Positions 22,511 through 36,249 are shown, counted from the stretch's first letter. The stretch is DNA of 64,000 bases from Sinohyriopsis cumingii (GCA_028554795.2 CM068828.1:21909436-21973435), one strand, 5' to 3'. Numbers and translations: made by a program. The notes: generated by a model from the letters alone, not told the origin.

Positions 22511-22820
22511 ACCGCTCTGGTAGTTTAGTGGTTAGAGCGTCTGCCTCGGATTCGGGAGGTCGCAGGTTCGAACCTCGGCCAAATAGTATCAAAGTTTTAT
22601 AAAAATGGTATTAACAGTTGCCTCGCTTGGCGCTCAGCATTAAGAGGTTAGTGTTAGGATAATGTGTCTGGGTGGGACGTCATGCTACATGTCTGCGGCA
22701 TGATGCCCCTTGCTAGACATCACCATAAAATGCCACACTGCAGATATCGTTGGGATATGACTGAAAAATTGTTAAAGCTACGTTAAAAATCCAAATCATC
22801 CGCACACAGACACTCGCACT
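22511..22820 (+). mobile_element. tRNA-derived SINE, family A
   Basis: Head with TAGTTTAGTGGTTAGAGCG (A box) and GCAGGTTCGAACCTC (B box), then a body with TGTCTGCGGCATGATGCC and GATATGACTGAAAAATTGTT, ending in a short CACA-rich tail. This copy lacks the GGACTGGTCGGCCTGGTGTC block present in its relatives. Confidence 0.9.
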
Positions 22821-23747
22821 ATTTTTGCAGTGTAATTAGAGCTATTCTGAAAGGTTGGATTACTCAGCAATAGGAAATATATCAGTAACTGTAAATTTTG
22901 GGCTTAATTCAACTGTACAAGCTTAGCAATAGAGTGATCTGATGTTGATAAGGGAATATATATCTCGTCAACAAAAGGCGAGTTTCAACCCACACTGCCT
23001 TGTTCATTTTGCATATTGCATGACCTTAACACATTCATTTCTTGGTATTTTGTTTCATCTGATTAAATAAGCAATCTTAGTACATACCAAATATTACATT
23101 CTTTATGATCTTAAATATTTCAATTCCTTTGCAGATTTTCTATTCATATTTGTTTCATTTGAATGGCACGAGGTTTAATCTTGATCCAAAATATCTATGT
23201 AATTGCTGATCCGATTAGATATGGTTTTATTCATTTGCAATACACCAAAACATGTTGTACCTTGGAAAATAATGTCGAAATATTTGATGTTCTTTGTCAT
23301 GTTATTACGACTCTATGGTCTTAAAATATGCAATAGAAAAGAGTGACAAGCAACAGGCTTAGTAAAATTCGGCAAATAATGTATTTATTTCTCTGGAATA
23401 CAAAGGGAAAAATGTAAAAAAAAATTAGAACGTACGGTATTGCGAATTAAGCCCAAATCAAATAATCCTAGAATTACAGACACAAGTCCTAATAATTAAA
23501 GTTCTGAATAAATTTTAGTGGAAATTAAAAAATTAAATCCAATGTCGAAAGTGTTGATATGCCTGTGGTGGCCCGTGTCGTGTTGAAATACAAAGTTTTT
23601 GTTGAAACACAATAATATCATCCAAGAATTACATTCTTTTTTTTAAATTTGAGCATAACTTCAAGTCTTTGTATTTCCAGAGAATAATCACTTGAATTAA
23701 ATAACTTGGCTAAATAAAATTCCAGCGCAAATGAATTTCTGGACACA
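22821..23747. other. No gene; possible interspersed repeat at 23,300-23,560
   Basis: A stretch starting TTACGACTCTATGGTCTTAA (about 23,305) and continuing through GGCAAATAATGTATTTATTT resembles 37,350-37,560, which starts TTACGACTATATGGTCGTAA. The two may be copies of one unclassified repeat. The rest is AT-rich and featureless. Confidence 0.35.
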
Positions 23748-24053
23748 ACCGCTCATGTAGCCATTGAGGCTAAAGCTTCCGCCTCGGGTGCGGGAGGTTG
23801 ATGGCTCGAACCCCGGGCCGAGTCATACAAGAGACTTATAAAATAGTACTAGTAGCTGCCTCGCTCGGCGCTCAGTATTAAGAGGTTATTGTTAGGACTG
23901 GTCGGCCTGGTGTCAGGATAATGTGACTAGATGAGAAATCATACTACATGTCTGCGGCATGATGCCTCAGTGCTAGACATCACTGCAAACTTCTACACTG
24001 CGAATATCGTAGCGATATGACTGAAAATTCTTTAAAGTTACGTTACAAATCCA

Positions 24054-24081
<28 letters not shown>
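23748..24081 (+). mobile_element. tRNA-derived SINE, family A
   Basis: Same structure as 34,922: tRNA-like head (B box GGCTCGAACCCCGG), GGACTGGTCGGCCTGGTGTC, CTGCGGCATGATGCC, GATATGACTGAAAATTC, then a clean (CA)n tail (24,055-24,081). The A box is mutated. Confidence 0.9.
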
Positions 24082-24084
<3 letters not shown>

Positions 24085-26490
24085 TGTAATATGTCCGGTA
24101 GTCTGGAGTAGCTCCTGACATTGCATCAATTATATAAACTAGTACATGATACAGGGACTCGAGGGTATTTTTATTTTACTAAATATGAGTGGCGCAGAAA
24201 GCTTAGAAAATCTATGTAATGGAGAATAATGGAATTAGAATTTATTGATGAATTTTCTTTCTCTATGTTGTACAGCTAAAGCACTGAAAATTCAAATTTC
24301 AAAATAATATATAGTCTGTAAATACAATGAACTGACTCTATGAAAAATAATTGTGAAAAGCTAGGATGGAACTGCGCTTGACAGTATGCAAATCAGCGGT
24401 TGATTAAAACTTTAGCTTCCAGGCAAATTAAATTTCTAGCTTGGCAAAGCAAGATGAAACTAACTTTCCTAAGACTTAATTAAAAGATTATTTACATCAT
24501 CCTTTGTACATATTGACTAATATATGTGGGGTGTTACCGGCATATAACAGGAACCATTTAACATCGCCAGGTGCAATATTGTGTGAGTACCGTATAGTAA
24601 TCGATATGCTTCTTTTGGATTAGTATGTTTGCATCATATTTGACAGAGTTATGAACCTTGTTTATCAATTATAGATGCTCACTAATGGACGGTGCTTGTA
24701 ATCAGCATCTATTAGGAACTGGTCAATATATTTCTATCATATCATACTACGTGAACACAGTCTCCTAGAAATAGTTACACCTACTAGAATATCCATTTTT
24801 TTTTTCTTTTCCATTTTGACAGAGTTAGTGCCTTTGTCGAATGATTCGATATTCACACACTCGAGGTAGCAGGATCATTTTCTCTTCAGCTTCATATCTG
24901 ACAGTTTTGACTTTTTAAAATTTTTTGCTTTAATGCTTCGTATCTAACAGTTTGTTTTTTTTAATGAAAAATTTGTTTCATTGCGGAATCCTTCAAGATT
25001 ATGTTAGCCTTTCAAGTTTAAACAATGTTGACATTACGGAGCTATTAAGTGCAGACATACATGATCGAAAATCAAGGATGGATGTAAATGATATACGAAC
25101 TACATCAATGATACAAGATATTTAACATTTCAGAGAAAAATTACCAGAAAGCAGAGATTAAATCTTAACGCACGTGATATTCAGAAGAAAAAGTGAGTGG
25201 GTCTTGGCAATTACATGCATACATGCCCAATATAATTTTGATGTTTGTACAGCAGACTTTGTTTGTTACACAAATGGACACCCTGCTCAGATGAATCTGC
25301 CTTGTAAAATACAGCTCAGCGTGTACAGGCATTATTACTGACATTATTGCAAGAGTCTGTAGCAGTACGAGTACTTGCCAAGTACATGTGTTCAAACACG
25401 TAGTTTATCATTTACCATTGCAGACGACATAAGATCGACAATTCATGATCGCCTCCGCGTGTGGTATATTAAGCCATCGTGGCGAAGATGAAGTCAAGAT
25501 TTCAAATAGGGTCGCGTCATCGCTCATTCATCAGCATTGTTTCTCCTGTACGGATGTCACAAGTGCATGGTAACTATGTAGAGTTGGGCCTCAGCCGCGG
25601 AGATGTTTTGGCATTATCGTTTATCAACCTGCCCAAAAATTTCGTCAGTCGTTATGTAATTGGATTTATATTAGTCTACTGGAACGTGCAGCCGTCACAT
25701 TCTGTTACAAAAAGTATAACTCTATGAAAATGATATGCACGCCGGAAACATCACTTTCCAAGTTCTTGCTGATTCCTCAAGAAATTACATGCTACGTGTC
25801 CCGCTGTTAACAAGAACAAAATAATTTTGTTCATGCCCGTAATGAAGTTAACGTTAGCGTCTGTTGGTTCGCGTGCCATCATTTTTGGAATATCTGGCAG
25901 GAATATTATTCTGTACGAAATTCTACGCCATTGAAAAGTTCTCTGGGACTAATATGCTATCAGACTTGTTTGCTGTATATTATAGCTAAAAGGTATTTAG
26001 ACACCTATAAAGGTGTCGGAATCTGCACTGATAGCTTACCTATCATCATTGCGTTTTGGCATGTCAGCCGATAAAATGTCTGATTGACTGACTCGAAGTG
26101 GACGTCAATGCAAATGAAATTCTAATAGCCTAAAAAACGATATAACATAAGTATTGACTGATTATGTACAATTTATGTTTTTGTTACTTTAGTCATTTCG
26201 CAATAGGTTCCTTATACATCTGAAACTAATGAAATATTTTTGAAAGGCGGAAGCACACATTCGTCCGTAATAAAGCATTTCGTGCGTCAGAGTCGTCATT
26301 AATTTATGTAACAAATGTCCACGTAAATTCTTTGACCGAATAATAGAACTCGCAATAGCTGATATAAAACAATGAATTTATTTTTTATTATTTTGAAGAA
26401 TAGTTTTCATTAATGCTTGAGTGTGTGGGCTTTTCAACATACAGGTCTAGGTTTCAAAGGCAAAGCTCCTCCAACGATTCCCATTCCCAC
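24082..26490. other. No recognised gene
   Basis: About 2.4 kb of AT-rich unique-looking sequence. The frames at 25,165-25,395 (-) and 25,479-25,727 (+) are short and show no domain. I see no splice-consistent exon that I could defend. Confidence 0.5.
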
Positions 26491-26493
26491 AAT

Positions 26494-26496
<3 letters not shown>

Positions 26497-26529
<33 letters not shown>
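26497..26529. repeat. (AG)n microsatellite
   Basis: Pure GA run of about 33 bases. Confidence 0.95.
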
Positions 26530-26531
<2 letters not shown>

Positions 26532-26659
26532 AGCAATTGTCACTGTAATTTCCATTTGGGACTTAAAGTCCCAGTGTCCATCAAGGAAATATGTTTTTGA
26601 TTAATGTTTAGAAGTTGTTTGGATATAATGGATCAGTAGGTTTAGAAATCGAAGGATAT

Positions 26660-26870
26660 GAGACTACTGAATTAAAAATTCGCTGCCAACCTGCATGTCG
26701 TAAAAGACGACTAATGGAGTCAACCTTATTGCCCTTGAGTGAGTCCTATGGTGATTTTCTTACTGAGAAGGTCTTGCACAATTTTAAGTTTGTGCTATTT
26801 ATATTGATCCTATCCCTTTGTATTTAATGATTTGCCCTTTGATCTCTGTCCTAAAAAAATAAAATAATAC
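26660..26870. repeat. Possible SINE-like or other interspersed repeat
   Basis: CCTGCATGTCGTAAAAGACG (26,689-26,708) resembles a motif I associate with interspersed repeats in mollusc genomes, and the stretch ends in AAATAAAATAATACAAC. No boundaries or target duplication can be fixed. Confidence 0.3.
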
Positions 26871-26929
26871 AACAAAATAGAGACAAACAGTCATACATAT
26901 AATTATATTGTTATAAAGGATATACAATA

Positions 26930-27480
26930 TATCAATTTAAAAAAAAATTATACAATTTTATATAGCGCATTGTCATGAAGGTCATTAGGGTACAAAGTAT
27001 CGAACTTATGAATCCAATAAGTTTCTTTTATGAGTCTATTCAGGTCACCATGCACAATATCTATTGTCATGAAAGAAACATCGAGTAGAGAGTGATTATT
27101 AGTGTTAAAAGATGTCGAAATATTAGAGGAAAACTGAGGATCTCTCTCTATTTTTATTAAAAGTAATAAACATCAATTTTTGAAAGCATATAATTTTCGA
27201 CGACTGTGTTTATTTTGTATCCCAATGTCCTAAAAATGTCACATTTATGCACCAAATGTTCTTATATTTCCTCCGAATATTCTTGTTTTGATTGTAGATG
27301 TAGACCAGTGATGAGATGTGTATCTCTATAGGTTATTGATATCACCTTATACAACTGTAGCACTTGTGGAATTCTCACATGACGCCTATATGTGGTCTGA
27401 TGTTTACTTTCATTACTAAAGTTTTCTTCTGCTCGGTTCTGTTACGTTGTGTTCAGTAGTCCTGTCAAGAGCTTGTCTTT
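26930..27480 (-). pseudogene. Possible Penelope-like retroelement C-terminal remnant
   Basis: On the minus strand, 26,960-27,050 reads RLIKETYWIHKFDTLYPN, which resembles the tail after the GIY-YIG endonuclease in Penelope-like elements. Upstream (to about 27,480) broken frames include an LHLQSKQ segment. Reverse transcriptase motifs are not visible, so the call rests on one short segment. Confidence 0.35.
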
Positions 27481-28089
27481 CCGAGTGGGGTCATCTAGAC
27501 AAATTACATGTATATACTAATTATGCATCATGACATTGGTAAGTCAATATATATATATATGATGGGCCTGCTTTACTCTCACGAAAGAATTGGTTGCACT
27601 CATTTCGGGTAATTAAACATATACCTTTTTAATTATCACTATACTTACTATGAGGTTTAATTTCAGAGTGAATGGTTAAGTTACGCTACGAGGACTCATA
27701 TATCATTGTCAGGGTGTCCCTGGTTTCGTCAGATGAATGTAACTTTGTCTGGTGTTCTTGCTTTGCAAGTTGTCCTCATTTCTATTGATACCGCGACGGA
27801 AGATATTTATTTCTGTAATTAATTCTGGTTTTTACGAGTGTCCGTTATTTTCGGGTGTCTGCTGGGACAGCGTTTACTTTAATACAAATTCTTCACTATT
27901 GATTGCAACTTTGTGAATTATTCCACACCAAATTCAGAATTAGCATTATCTTCCTTATAAAATTGTGGTTTCCATTTAATGTAGAAAACAACAACCCCCC
28001 CACCCCCCCCAAAAAAAGACCCTAACACAAAAAAAGAAGAAAAAAAGAAGTAACTCTAAAAGTTGCAAATTCTGCAGTCTATAATCCAT

Positions 28090-28815
28090 TTAATTTTGAA
28101 TACATTCTTGTTGAATGATTCCGGGTCCAGGAAATTCTTGCTGAGTCCATGAAATTCTGGCTGAATGCATCGGAGTCCAGGAAATTTTTGTTGAATGAAG
28201 TTGAATACATCGGAGTCCATGAAATTCTTGTTGAATGTCTCGGAATCCATGAAATTCTTGTTAAATGTAGTTCAGTGCATTGGAGTCGAGGAAATTCTTG
28301 TTGAATGTCTCGGAGTCAAGGACATTCTTGTTCAATGCCGCACAGTCCGGCAAACTCTTGTTGATTACATCGGAATTCATGAAATTCTTGTTGAATACTT
28401 CGGAGTCTAGGAAATTCTTGTTGGATACATCGGGGTCCAGGAAATTCTTGTTGAATGCAGTTGAATGCATCGGAGTCGAGGAAATTCTTGTTGAATGCCT
28501 CGGAGTCCAGGACATTTTTGTTGAATGAAGTTGAATACACCGGAGTCCATGAAATTCTTGTTGAATGTCTCGGAATCCATGAAATTCTTGTTAAATGTAG
28601 TTCAGTGCATTGGAGTCGAGGAAATGCTTGTTGAATGTCTCGGAGTCAAGGGCATTCTTGTTCAATGCCGCACAGTCCGGCAAATTCTTGTTGAATACAT
28701 CAGAATCCATGAAATTCTTGTTGAATACTTCGGAGTCTAGGAAATTCTTGTTGGATACATCGGGGTCCAGGAAATTCTTGTTGATTGTCTCGCAGTCTAG
28801 GAATTTCTTGTTCAA
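28090..28815. repeat. 30-bp minisatellite with 330-bp higher-order repeat
   Basis: The unit is GAAATTCTTGTTGAATGTCT plus CGGAGTCCAG with variants. The block 28,195-28,524 is repeated almost unchanged from 28,525, giving a higher-order period of 330 bp (11 units). Frames on both strands stay open as an artefact of the 30-bp period. Confidence 0.93.
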
Positions 28816-28869
28816 TGCACCGATCGAGGAAAATCCAGTAGATTCATCAGATATACACCAATACTCTTT

Positions 28870-31800
28870 TCAAAACAATTAAATGTACAACGACAGACAT
28901 GTACTTCAATGTACAACGACATACACGTAATTCAAAATACGATGACAGACATGTTATTCAATGTACAACGACAGACATGTAATTCAATATACGATGAGAC
29001 ATGTTATTCAATCTACAACGACATACATGCAATTCAATATACAATGACAGACATGTAATTCAATGTACGACGACATAATCGCAATTCAATATACGATGAC
29101 AGATATGTAATTCAATATACAATGACAGACATATAATTCAATATACGATGACAGACGTGTAATTCAATGTAAAACGACAGACATGTAATTCACTATACGA
29201 TGACATACATATAATTAAATGTACAACTACAAATATTAAATTCAATATACGATGACAGACATGTAAATAAATATACGATGACAGATATGTAATTCAATAT
29301 ACGATGAAAGAAATGTAATTCAATATAAGATGACAGACATGCAGTTCAATATACGATGACAGACATGTAATTCAATATGCAATGACAGACACGCAATTCA
29401 GCATACGATGACAGACATGTAATTCAATGTATAACGACAGACATCTAAATCAATATAGGATGACAGGTATGTAATTCAATGCATAACGACAGACATGTAA
29501 TTCAATATACAACGACAGACATGTAATTCATTGTACGACGACAGAATCGCAATTCAATAAACGATGACAGACATCTAATTCAAGGTGCAACGACATACAA
29601 GTAATTCAATATACGACGACAGACTTGCAAATCAACATACGATGACAAATATGTATAATTCAATGTATAACGACATACATCTAAATCAATATAGGATGAC
29701 AGGTATGTAATTAAATGCATAACGACAGACATATAATTCAATATACAACGACAGACATGTAATTCATTGTACGACGACAGAATCGCAATTCAATAAACGA
29801 TGACAGACATCTAATTCAAGGTGCAACGACATACAAGTAATTCAATATACGACGACAGACTGGCAAATCAACATACGATGACAGATATGTAAATCAATGT
29901 GTAACGACATACATGTAATTAAATGTACGACGACAGAATCGCAATTCAATATACGATGACAGACATGTTATTCAAGGTACAACGACAGATATGCAATTCA
30001 ATGTACAACGACAGAAACGCAATTCAATATACAATGACAGAAACGTAATTCAATGTACAACGACAAACATTTAATGCAATATCCGATGACGGAAATGTAA
30101 TTAAGAGTACAACCACATAAATGTAGTTGAATATTCGACATGGACATGTAATTCAATATACAACGACGGACACGTAATTCAATATACGATGACAGAGAAG
30201 TAATTCAATATACGATGACAGAGAAGTAATTCAACATAAGATGACAGACTTGTAATTCAATATACGATGACAGACATGTAATTCAAGATACGATGACAGA
30301 GAAGTAATTCAACATAAGATGACAGACTTGTAATTCAATATACGATGACAAACACGTAACTTAATATACGCCGACAGACTTGCAATTCAATATACGATGA
30401 CAGACATGCAATTCAATATACGATGACAGAGAAGTAATTCAACATAAGACGACAGACTTGTAATTCAATATACGATGACAAACACGTAACTCAATATACG
30501 CCGACAGACTTGCAATTCATTATACGATGACAGACATGCAATTCAATATACGATGACAGACATGTAATTCAATGTACGACGACAGAATCGCAATTCAGTA
30601 TATGATGACAGGCATGTAATTCAATGTACATCGACAGAATTGCAATTCAATATATGATGACAGGCATGTAATACAATGTACAACGACAGACATGTAATTC
30701 AATGAACAACGACAGGCATGTAATTCAATGTACAACGACAGACATGTAATTCAATATACGACGACAGAATCGCAATTCAGTATACGATTACAGACATGTA
30801 ATTCAATATTCGATGACAGACATGTAATTCAATGTACAGCGACAGACATGTAATTCAATATACGGTGACAGTCATGCAATTCAATGTACAAAGACAGACG
30901 TTGAATTCAATGTACAACGGCAGACATGTACTTCAATGTACGACGACAGAATCGCAATTCAGTATACAATGACAGACATGTAACTACAGGCATGTAATTC
31001 AATATACAACTACAGACATGTAATTCAGTGTACAACGACAGACATGTAATTCAATATACGATGACAGACGTAATTCGATATACAACTACAGACATGTAAT
31101 TCAATGTACAACAACAGACATATAATTCAATAGACGATGACAGACATGTAATTCAATATACGATGACAGACATTCAATTCAGTGTACGACGACAGAATCG
31201 CAATTCAATATCCAATGACAGACATGTTATTCAATGTACAACGACAGAATCGCAATTGAATATGTAATGACAGACATGTAATACAATGTACGATGACAGA
31301 CATATAATTCAATGTACGACGACATATATGTAATTCAATATACGATGACGGACATGTAATTCAATGTACGACGACAGTATCGCAATTCAGTATACGATGA
31401 CAGACATGTAATTAAATGTGCAGCGACAGAATCGTAATTCAATATACGATATGTAATGCAATGTACAACGTCAGAATCGCAATTTAATATACGATGTCAG
31501 ACATTTAATTCAATGTACAATGACAGAATCGCAATTGAATATACGATGATAGACATTTAATTCAATATACAAAGACAGAATCGCAATTCATTATACAATG
31601 ACAGACATCTAATTTCAATGCACAACGGCAGAATCGCAATTCAATATACGATGACAGACATGCAATTAAATGTATCACGCCAGAATCGCAATTCAATATA
31701 CGATGACAGACATGCAATTAAATGTATCACGCCAGAATCGCAATTCAATATACGATGACAGACATGCAATTAAATGTATCACGCCAGAATCGCAATTCAA

Positions 31801-31900
31801 TATACGATGACAGACATGCAATTAAATGTATCACGCCAGAATCGCAATTCAATATACGATGACAGACACGATGCTATACTTGTAATTCAAGATACGGTGA
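28870..31900. repeat. 26-bp satellite, over 100 units
   Basis: The unit alternates forms around ACGATGACAGACATGTAATT plus CAATAT, and AATCGCAATTCAATAT. The end (31,640-31,860) holds a recent 59-bp sub-array with GCAATTAAATGTATCACGCC repeated four times. No coding frame survives. Confidence 0.94.
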
Positions 31901-33369
31901 CAAACATGTAATGTTTTATACTTGCGTAATTCAGTGAAGTAAGTAAACACGGATAAGCCTAAGTATGAAGGCTTCTAGCCCCCACCCCTAAATAATAGTC
32001 AGCGCGCATAACAGTTACGTATTGCGACTAATTATTACTGTATTTTATACTCGTGGACCACTGTGGGGAGTATAAAGACTAAGGAGGTTCTATCGGATAC
32101 TATGCAACCTTTTGGAGTAGGCTGTTTCAGGCTGTCTCGTTAGTCTCTGTGCTTTACCATTTCCATGGGTTACATTTGAGATTTTCAAATATCCACATGC
32201 GCACGTCCAGTATTTGTAATGAGGGTTGTATTTTGAGAAGTTGCTTACTTTGCTTTTGTTATTAACAAGTGTCCAATGTTACCTAGAAAGCCCCCTGCTT
32301 CCGAAAAAATTTCACCTGTGATCTAAATCAATCATGCCAGTATAGCTATGCACACCATTTGGACGTAGGGCACATCCCATGATCAGTCATACCTTAGGAA
32401 TCATAAAATGACGTAGTCCGTCTCACAGCATCAAACTAGTAGATTAACAAGTCACACATAATTTGCAGTCATGATTGATTGTTTGGCAAGGTGGGGAATT
32501 AATACGCATGTTTGGTACAATACAATGCACCCCGGCATACTGCTGCAAACTGCTGTGCACCGCACAGTTGTGTGCTTTGTTTGCATCGTGTCAAAAAAAT
32601 TTAATCTTCTTTTTTTATACCTCATTCCTATCCAATTTAGTGCGTGGGAAGTAAGTTGAACATTAATTAGAGTATGACATCTCGTCAGCGGTTCCCCTAT
32701 TGCTACAACAAGCACGTATTAGTCATTCATCTAGCTATTAACCATTTTACTACCTTGCAAACATATACAGTTTACATAGGTTTTGCCTTTGTGCATCTGG
32801 TATACTTAACACTTCGTTAGAGATGGCTGCCCGTAGTGCGTACCTAACTTTAAGCGGATGGTATATAGTGGATCAGGATTTTGACACTATTTCGATGTCT
32901 GAACTCGCCGTTGATGATCACCTGTGTCTTGCACAAGAAAAATATTTGCTGAACCGCTCTATTGTTATCAAGCGCTTTTGTAGGGTCAAATGAAACATTC
33001 AGGATGATTTTTATTTGAACAAAACGCGTGGCCCTGGTTAGGGTCAGTATTACAATTTTAAAGGAACTACAATGAGGATTATACCTGTGCACTATTATAT
33101 TCTCGTGGTGGGCACTATTTTTCATCTCGTAGGAATATTGATGGTCGTTGCTGTGCGTAGAGAAAACCGTTGTATGCGGCACTACTATGTGGAAACAATC
33201 AGGCACCCAACACGAGACTGTGAAACGCAAGTAAGTCAAGTTTTAACGATGCATCTTTCTGTCAAAATAATCTATATTCATTTTGAGTAAATTAAGTTTG
33301 TTTCACAATATTGAGAGGTATTTTACCAGTGTCTCAAAAAGATTATTGTCCTTCGGTAGTGGGAATAGA
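31901..33369. other. No recognised gene
   Basis: Unique-looking sequence. Frames at 32,452-32,715 (-), 32,850-33,239 (-) and 33,072-33,290 (+) are open by chance as far as I can tell. The last has one hydrophobic stretch but no further support. Confidence 0.45.
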
Positions 33370-33625
33370 GCCTAAATTACTTTAATTTTCTAGAAGCAAG
33401 ATGTGATTGGTCTTTCAACAGACTGATTCCACCTTCTGTAGTTTCTTTTAAGATGAAATTACATATCATGAAATTTCCGCCCTTCGATTGCTTTGTAACT
33501 TTTCCCATGTTGGATGCCAAGGACATATAACTGCAGTTAAGGGTATCTATTCCTATGGCAAGTTTCAAACCAGCATCCTACTGATAGCGAGACTGACATG
33601 CTGACCACTAAACCAGCGCGATCGT
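33370..33625 (-). mobile_element. tRNA-derived SINE, minus strand
   Basis: On the minus strand GCTGGTTTAGTGGTCAGCAT (A box, about 33,595-33,614) and GATGCTGGTTTGAAAC (B box, about 33,563-33,578) form a tRNA-like head, followed by a body of about 190 bp that I do not recognise. Family assignment is uncertain. Confidence 0.5.
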
Positions 33626-33721
33626 CACAAGCTGTCAAAAAAATTACAAATGTAAGTGACCTAAAATGTTTAATTCATAACTATGAAAATCACAATTTAT
33701 AAAGGAAATATAAGGTAATGT

Positions 33722-34440
33722 AAGTTGATACGTATTACGCCATCATTTTAAAGTATGGTGTTTATTGGTATTGTATCACATCATTTTAAAGTATGGTGTT
33801 TATTAGTATTGTATCACAACATTTCGATGTATGGTGTTTATTGGCATTGTCTCACATCATTTTAAACTATGGTGTTTATTGGTATTGTATCACATCACTT
33901 TGAAGTATGGTGTTTATTGGCATTGTATCACATCATTTTAAAGTATGGTGTTTATTGGTATTGTATCACAGCATTTTAAAGTATTGTATTTATTGGGATT
34001 GTATCACAGCATTTTAACGTATGGTGTTTATGGGTATTATATCACTCATATCATTTTGAAGTATGGTGTTTATTGGTAATGTATCACAGGATTTTGAAGT
34101 GTGGTGTTTATTGGTATTTGTATCACATCATTTTGAAATATGGTGTTTATGGGTATTGTATCACTCATAGCATTTTGAAGTATGTTATATATTTGGTATT
34201 GTATCACAACATTTTGAAGTGTGGTGTTTATTGGTATTTGTATCACAGCATTTTGAAGTATGGTGTTTATTGGTATTGTATCACAGCATTTTGAAGTATG
34301 GTGTTTATTGATATTGTATTACAGCATTTTGAAGTATGGTGTTTATTGATATTGTATCACAGCATTTTGAAGTATGGTGTAAATGGATATTATATCAAAG
34401 CATTTGAACGTATGGTGGTTATGGATAGTGTATCACATCA
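33722..34440. repeat. 38-bp minisatellite, about 19 units
   Basis: Units with CATTTTGAAGTATGGTGTTT and ATTGGTATTGTATCACAG. A G-run (34,456-34,465) follows the array. Confidence 0.93.
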
Positions 34441-34860
34441 TTATTAAAACATGGGGGGGGGGGCTTATTGTAAATAAAAGAGGGAAAACCATATAAACAA
34501 TTCACTGGCTAATTTTGATATTTTCAAAATAATTTCAGGTACCCAGGACTAATGGTATCAAATATGTCATTGTGTTATTTTAATTACAATAAAGTAAGAA
34601 ATATGCAAGTGACATTTTTTGCTAATGTTTGATGCATGAAATTAGAAAATAGATTTGGTGTAAGCATAACCTCATGTCTCTCATTCAAGGATACTGAGCT
34701 TGAGCCGTATGCTATACAAATATTTAGAATTCGGAGTTAGATGCTCAAATTAGGGCTTAACATATTTGATCTAGTTTGGTTTAAATAGGGGACTGCCATT
34801 TCCTGGTATTGTCATGTTCCGGAGTTAATCTATCTTAAATTGAACATTCACTCACACCAG
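34441..34860. other. No recognised gene
   Basis: AT-rich spacer between a 38-bp and a 42-bp array. Confidence 0.5.
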
Positions 34861-35800
34861 GATGTATTTACCGATTATTACAAGGGTTCCAAGGAACATT
34901 CACTCACACCAGGATGTATTAACCGCTCCGGTGGCCTTTTGGTTAGAGCGTCCGCCTCGGATGCGGTAGGTCGCGGGTTCGAACCCCGACCGAATCATAC
35001 CAAAGACTTATAAAAATGGTACTTACAGCTGCCTCGCTAGGCGCTCAGCATTCAGGGGTTATTGTTAGGACTGGTCGGCCTGGTGTCAGGATAATGTGAA
35101 TGGGTGGGAGAGGATGCTACATGTCTGTGGCTTAATGCCCCCGGTGCTAGACATCACTATAAACTGCCACACTGCAGACATGGTGGCGATATGACTGAAA
35201 AATTGTTAAAGCTACGTTAAAAGTCCAAAATCACACACACGCTCACACCAAGATGTATTATCGAGAATTCTGTTCTTAAAGGGGCTTCTACTAGGGTGTG
35301 TTATCAGATATCCTATTCTTACAAGGGTTCTACTAGCATGTGTTATCAGATATTTTGTTCTTACAAGGTTTCCACTAGCATGTGTTATCGGATATCCTGT
35401 TCTTACAAGGGTTCCACTAGGTTGTGTTATCAGATATTCTATTCTTTCAAGGGTTCCACTAGGATGTGTTATCGGCGATCCTTTTCTTACAAGGGTTCCA
35501 CTAGGATATTTTATCAGATATCCTACTCTTACAAGGGTTCCACTAGCATGTGTTATCAGATATCCTATTCTTACAAGGGTTCCACTAGCATATGTTATCA
35601 GATATCTTATTCTTACAAGGGTTCCACTAGGTTGTATTATCAGTTATCCTATTCTTACAAGGATTCCACTAGGATTTGTTATCGGCGATCCTGTTCTTAC
35701 AAGGGTTCCACTAGGGTATTTTATCAGAGATCTATTTCATACAAGGGTTCCACTAGGATATTTTATCAGAGATCCTACTCTTTACAAGGGTTCCAAGGAA
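34855..35800. repeat. 42-bp minisatellite interrupted by a SINE
   Basis: Main array at 35,265-35,795 (about 13 units, core TACAAGGGTTCCACTAGGAT plus GTGTTATCAGATATCCTAT), with diverged units at 34,855-34,920. At 42 bp (14 codons) one frame stays open for 169 codons (CYQISYSYKGSTR-like repeat). I regard this as an artefact. Confidence 0.9.
34922..35245 (+). mobile_element. tRNA-derived SINE, family A, inside the 42-bp array
   Basis: Well-preserved copy: GGTTAGAGCGTCCGCCTCGG head, B box GCGGGTTCGAACCCC, GGACTGGTCGGCCTGGTGTC block, GTGCTAGACATCACTAT, short CA-rich tail. CTCACACCAGGATGTATTA before it and CTCACACCAAGATGTATTA after it look like a 19-bp target duplication with one mismatch, though they could also be array units. 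Confidence 0.92.
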
Positions 35801-36025
35801 CATAACGTCCAACATTATTGGCATCTACTATGTTTATGTTGGTTATTATAAAATGAGTTTTCAGGTCAAGTAAGTACACACATGGATAAAGGATAGGGAT
35901 CCCAGGGAGATAGTCTTCAAGAAGAAGGAAAAGACCCAGGGGCGAATGTTGCCTGTATAAATGACTTGGCCATTATATGCCTTTTCTTTAAGTATTCTAC
36001 TCGCAGATAATTTCCACAAAATACT

Positions 36026-36223
<198 letters not shown>

Positions 36224-36249
36224 AAGATATACGTTCACGTCATTTTTTT

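Noticed and set aside
22511..22585. tRNA gene candidates (also at 9,401, 12,600, 15,640, 23,748, 34,922, 37,001, 38,420)
   Set aside because: A and B boxes are present, but the acceptor arms do not pair and each head continues into a conserved SINE body. They are SINE heads, not tRNA genes.
25165..25727. Two short frames as exons
   Set aside because: No recognisable domain, and splice sites could not be linked into a gene.
28870..31900. CRISPR-like array appearance of short regular repeats
   Set aside because: There are no unique spacers: the units are contiguous diverged copies. The context is eukaryotic and no cas genes are present.
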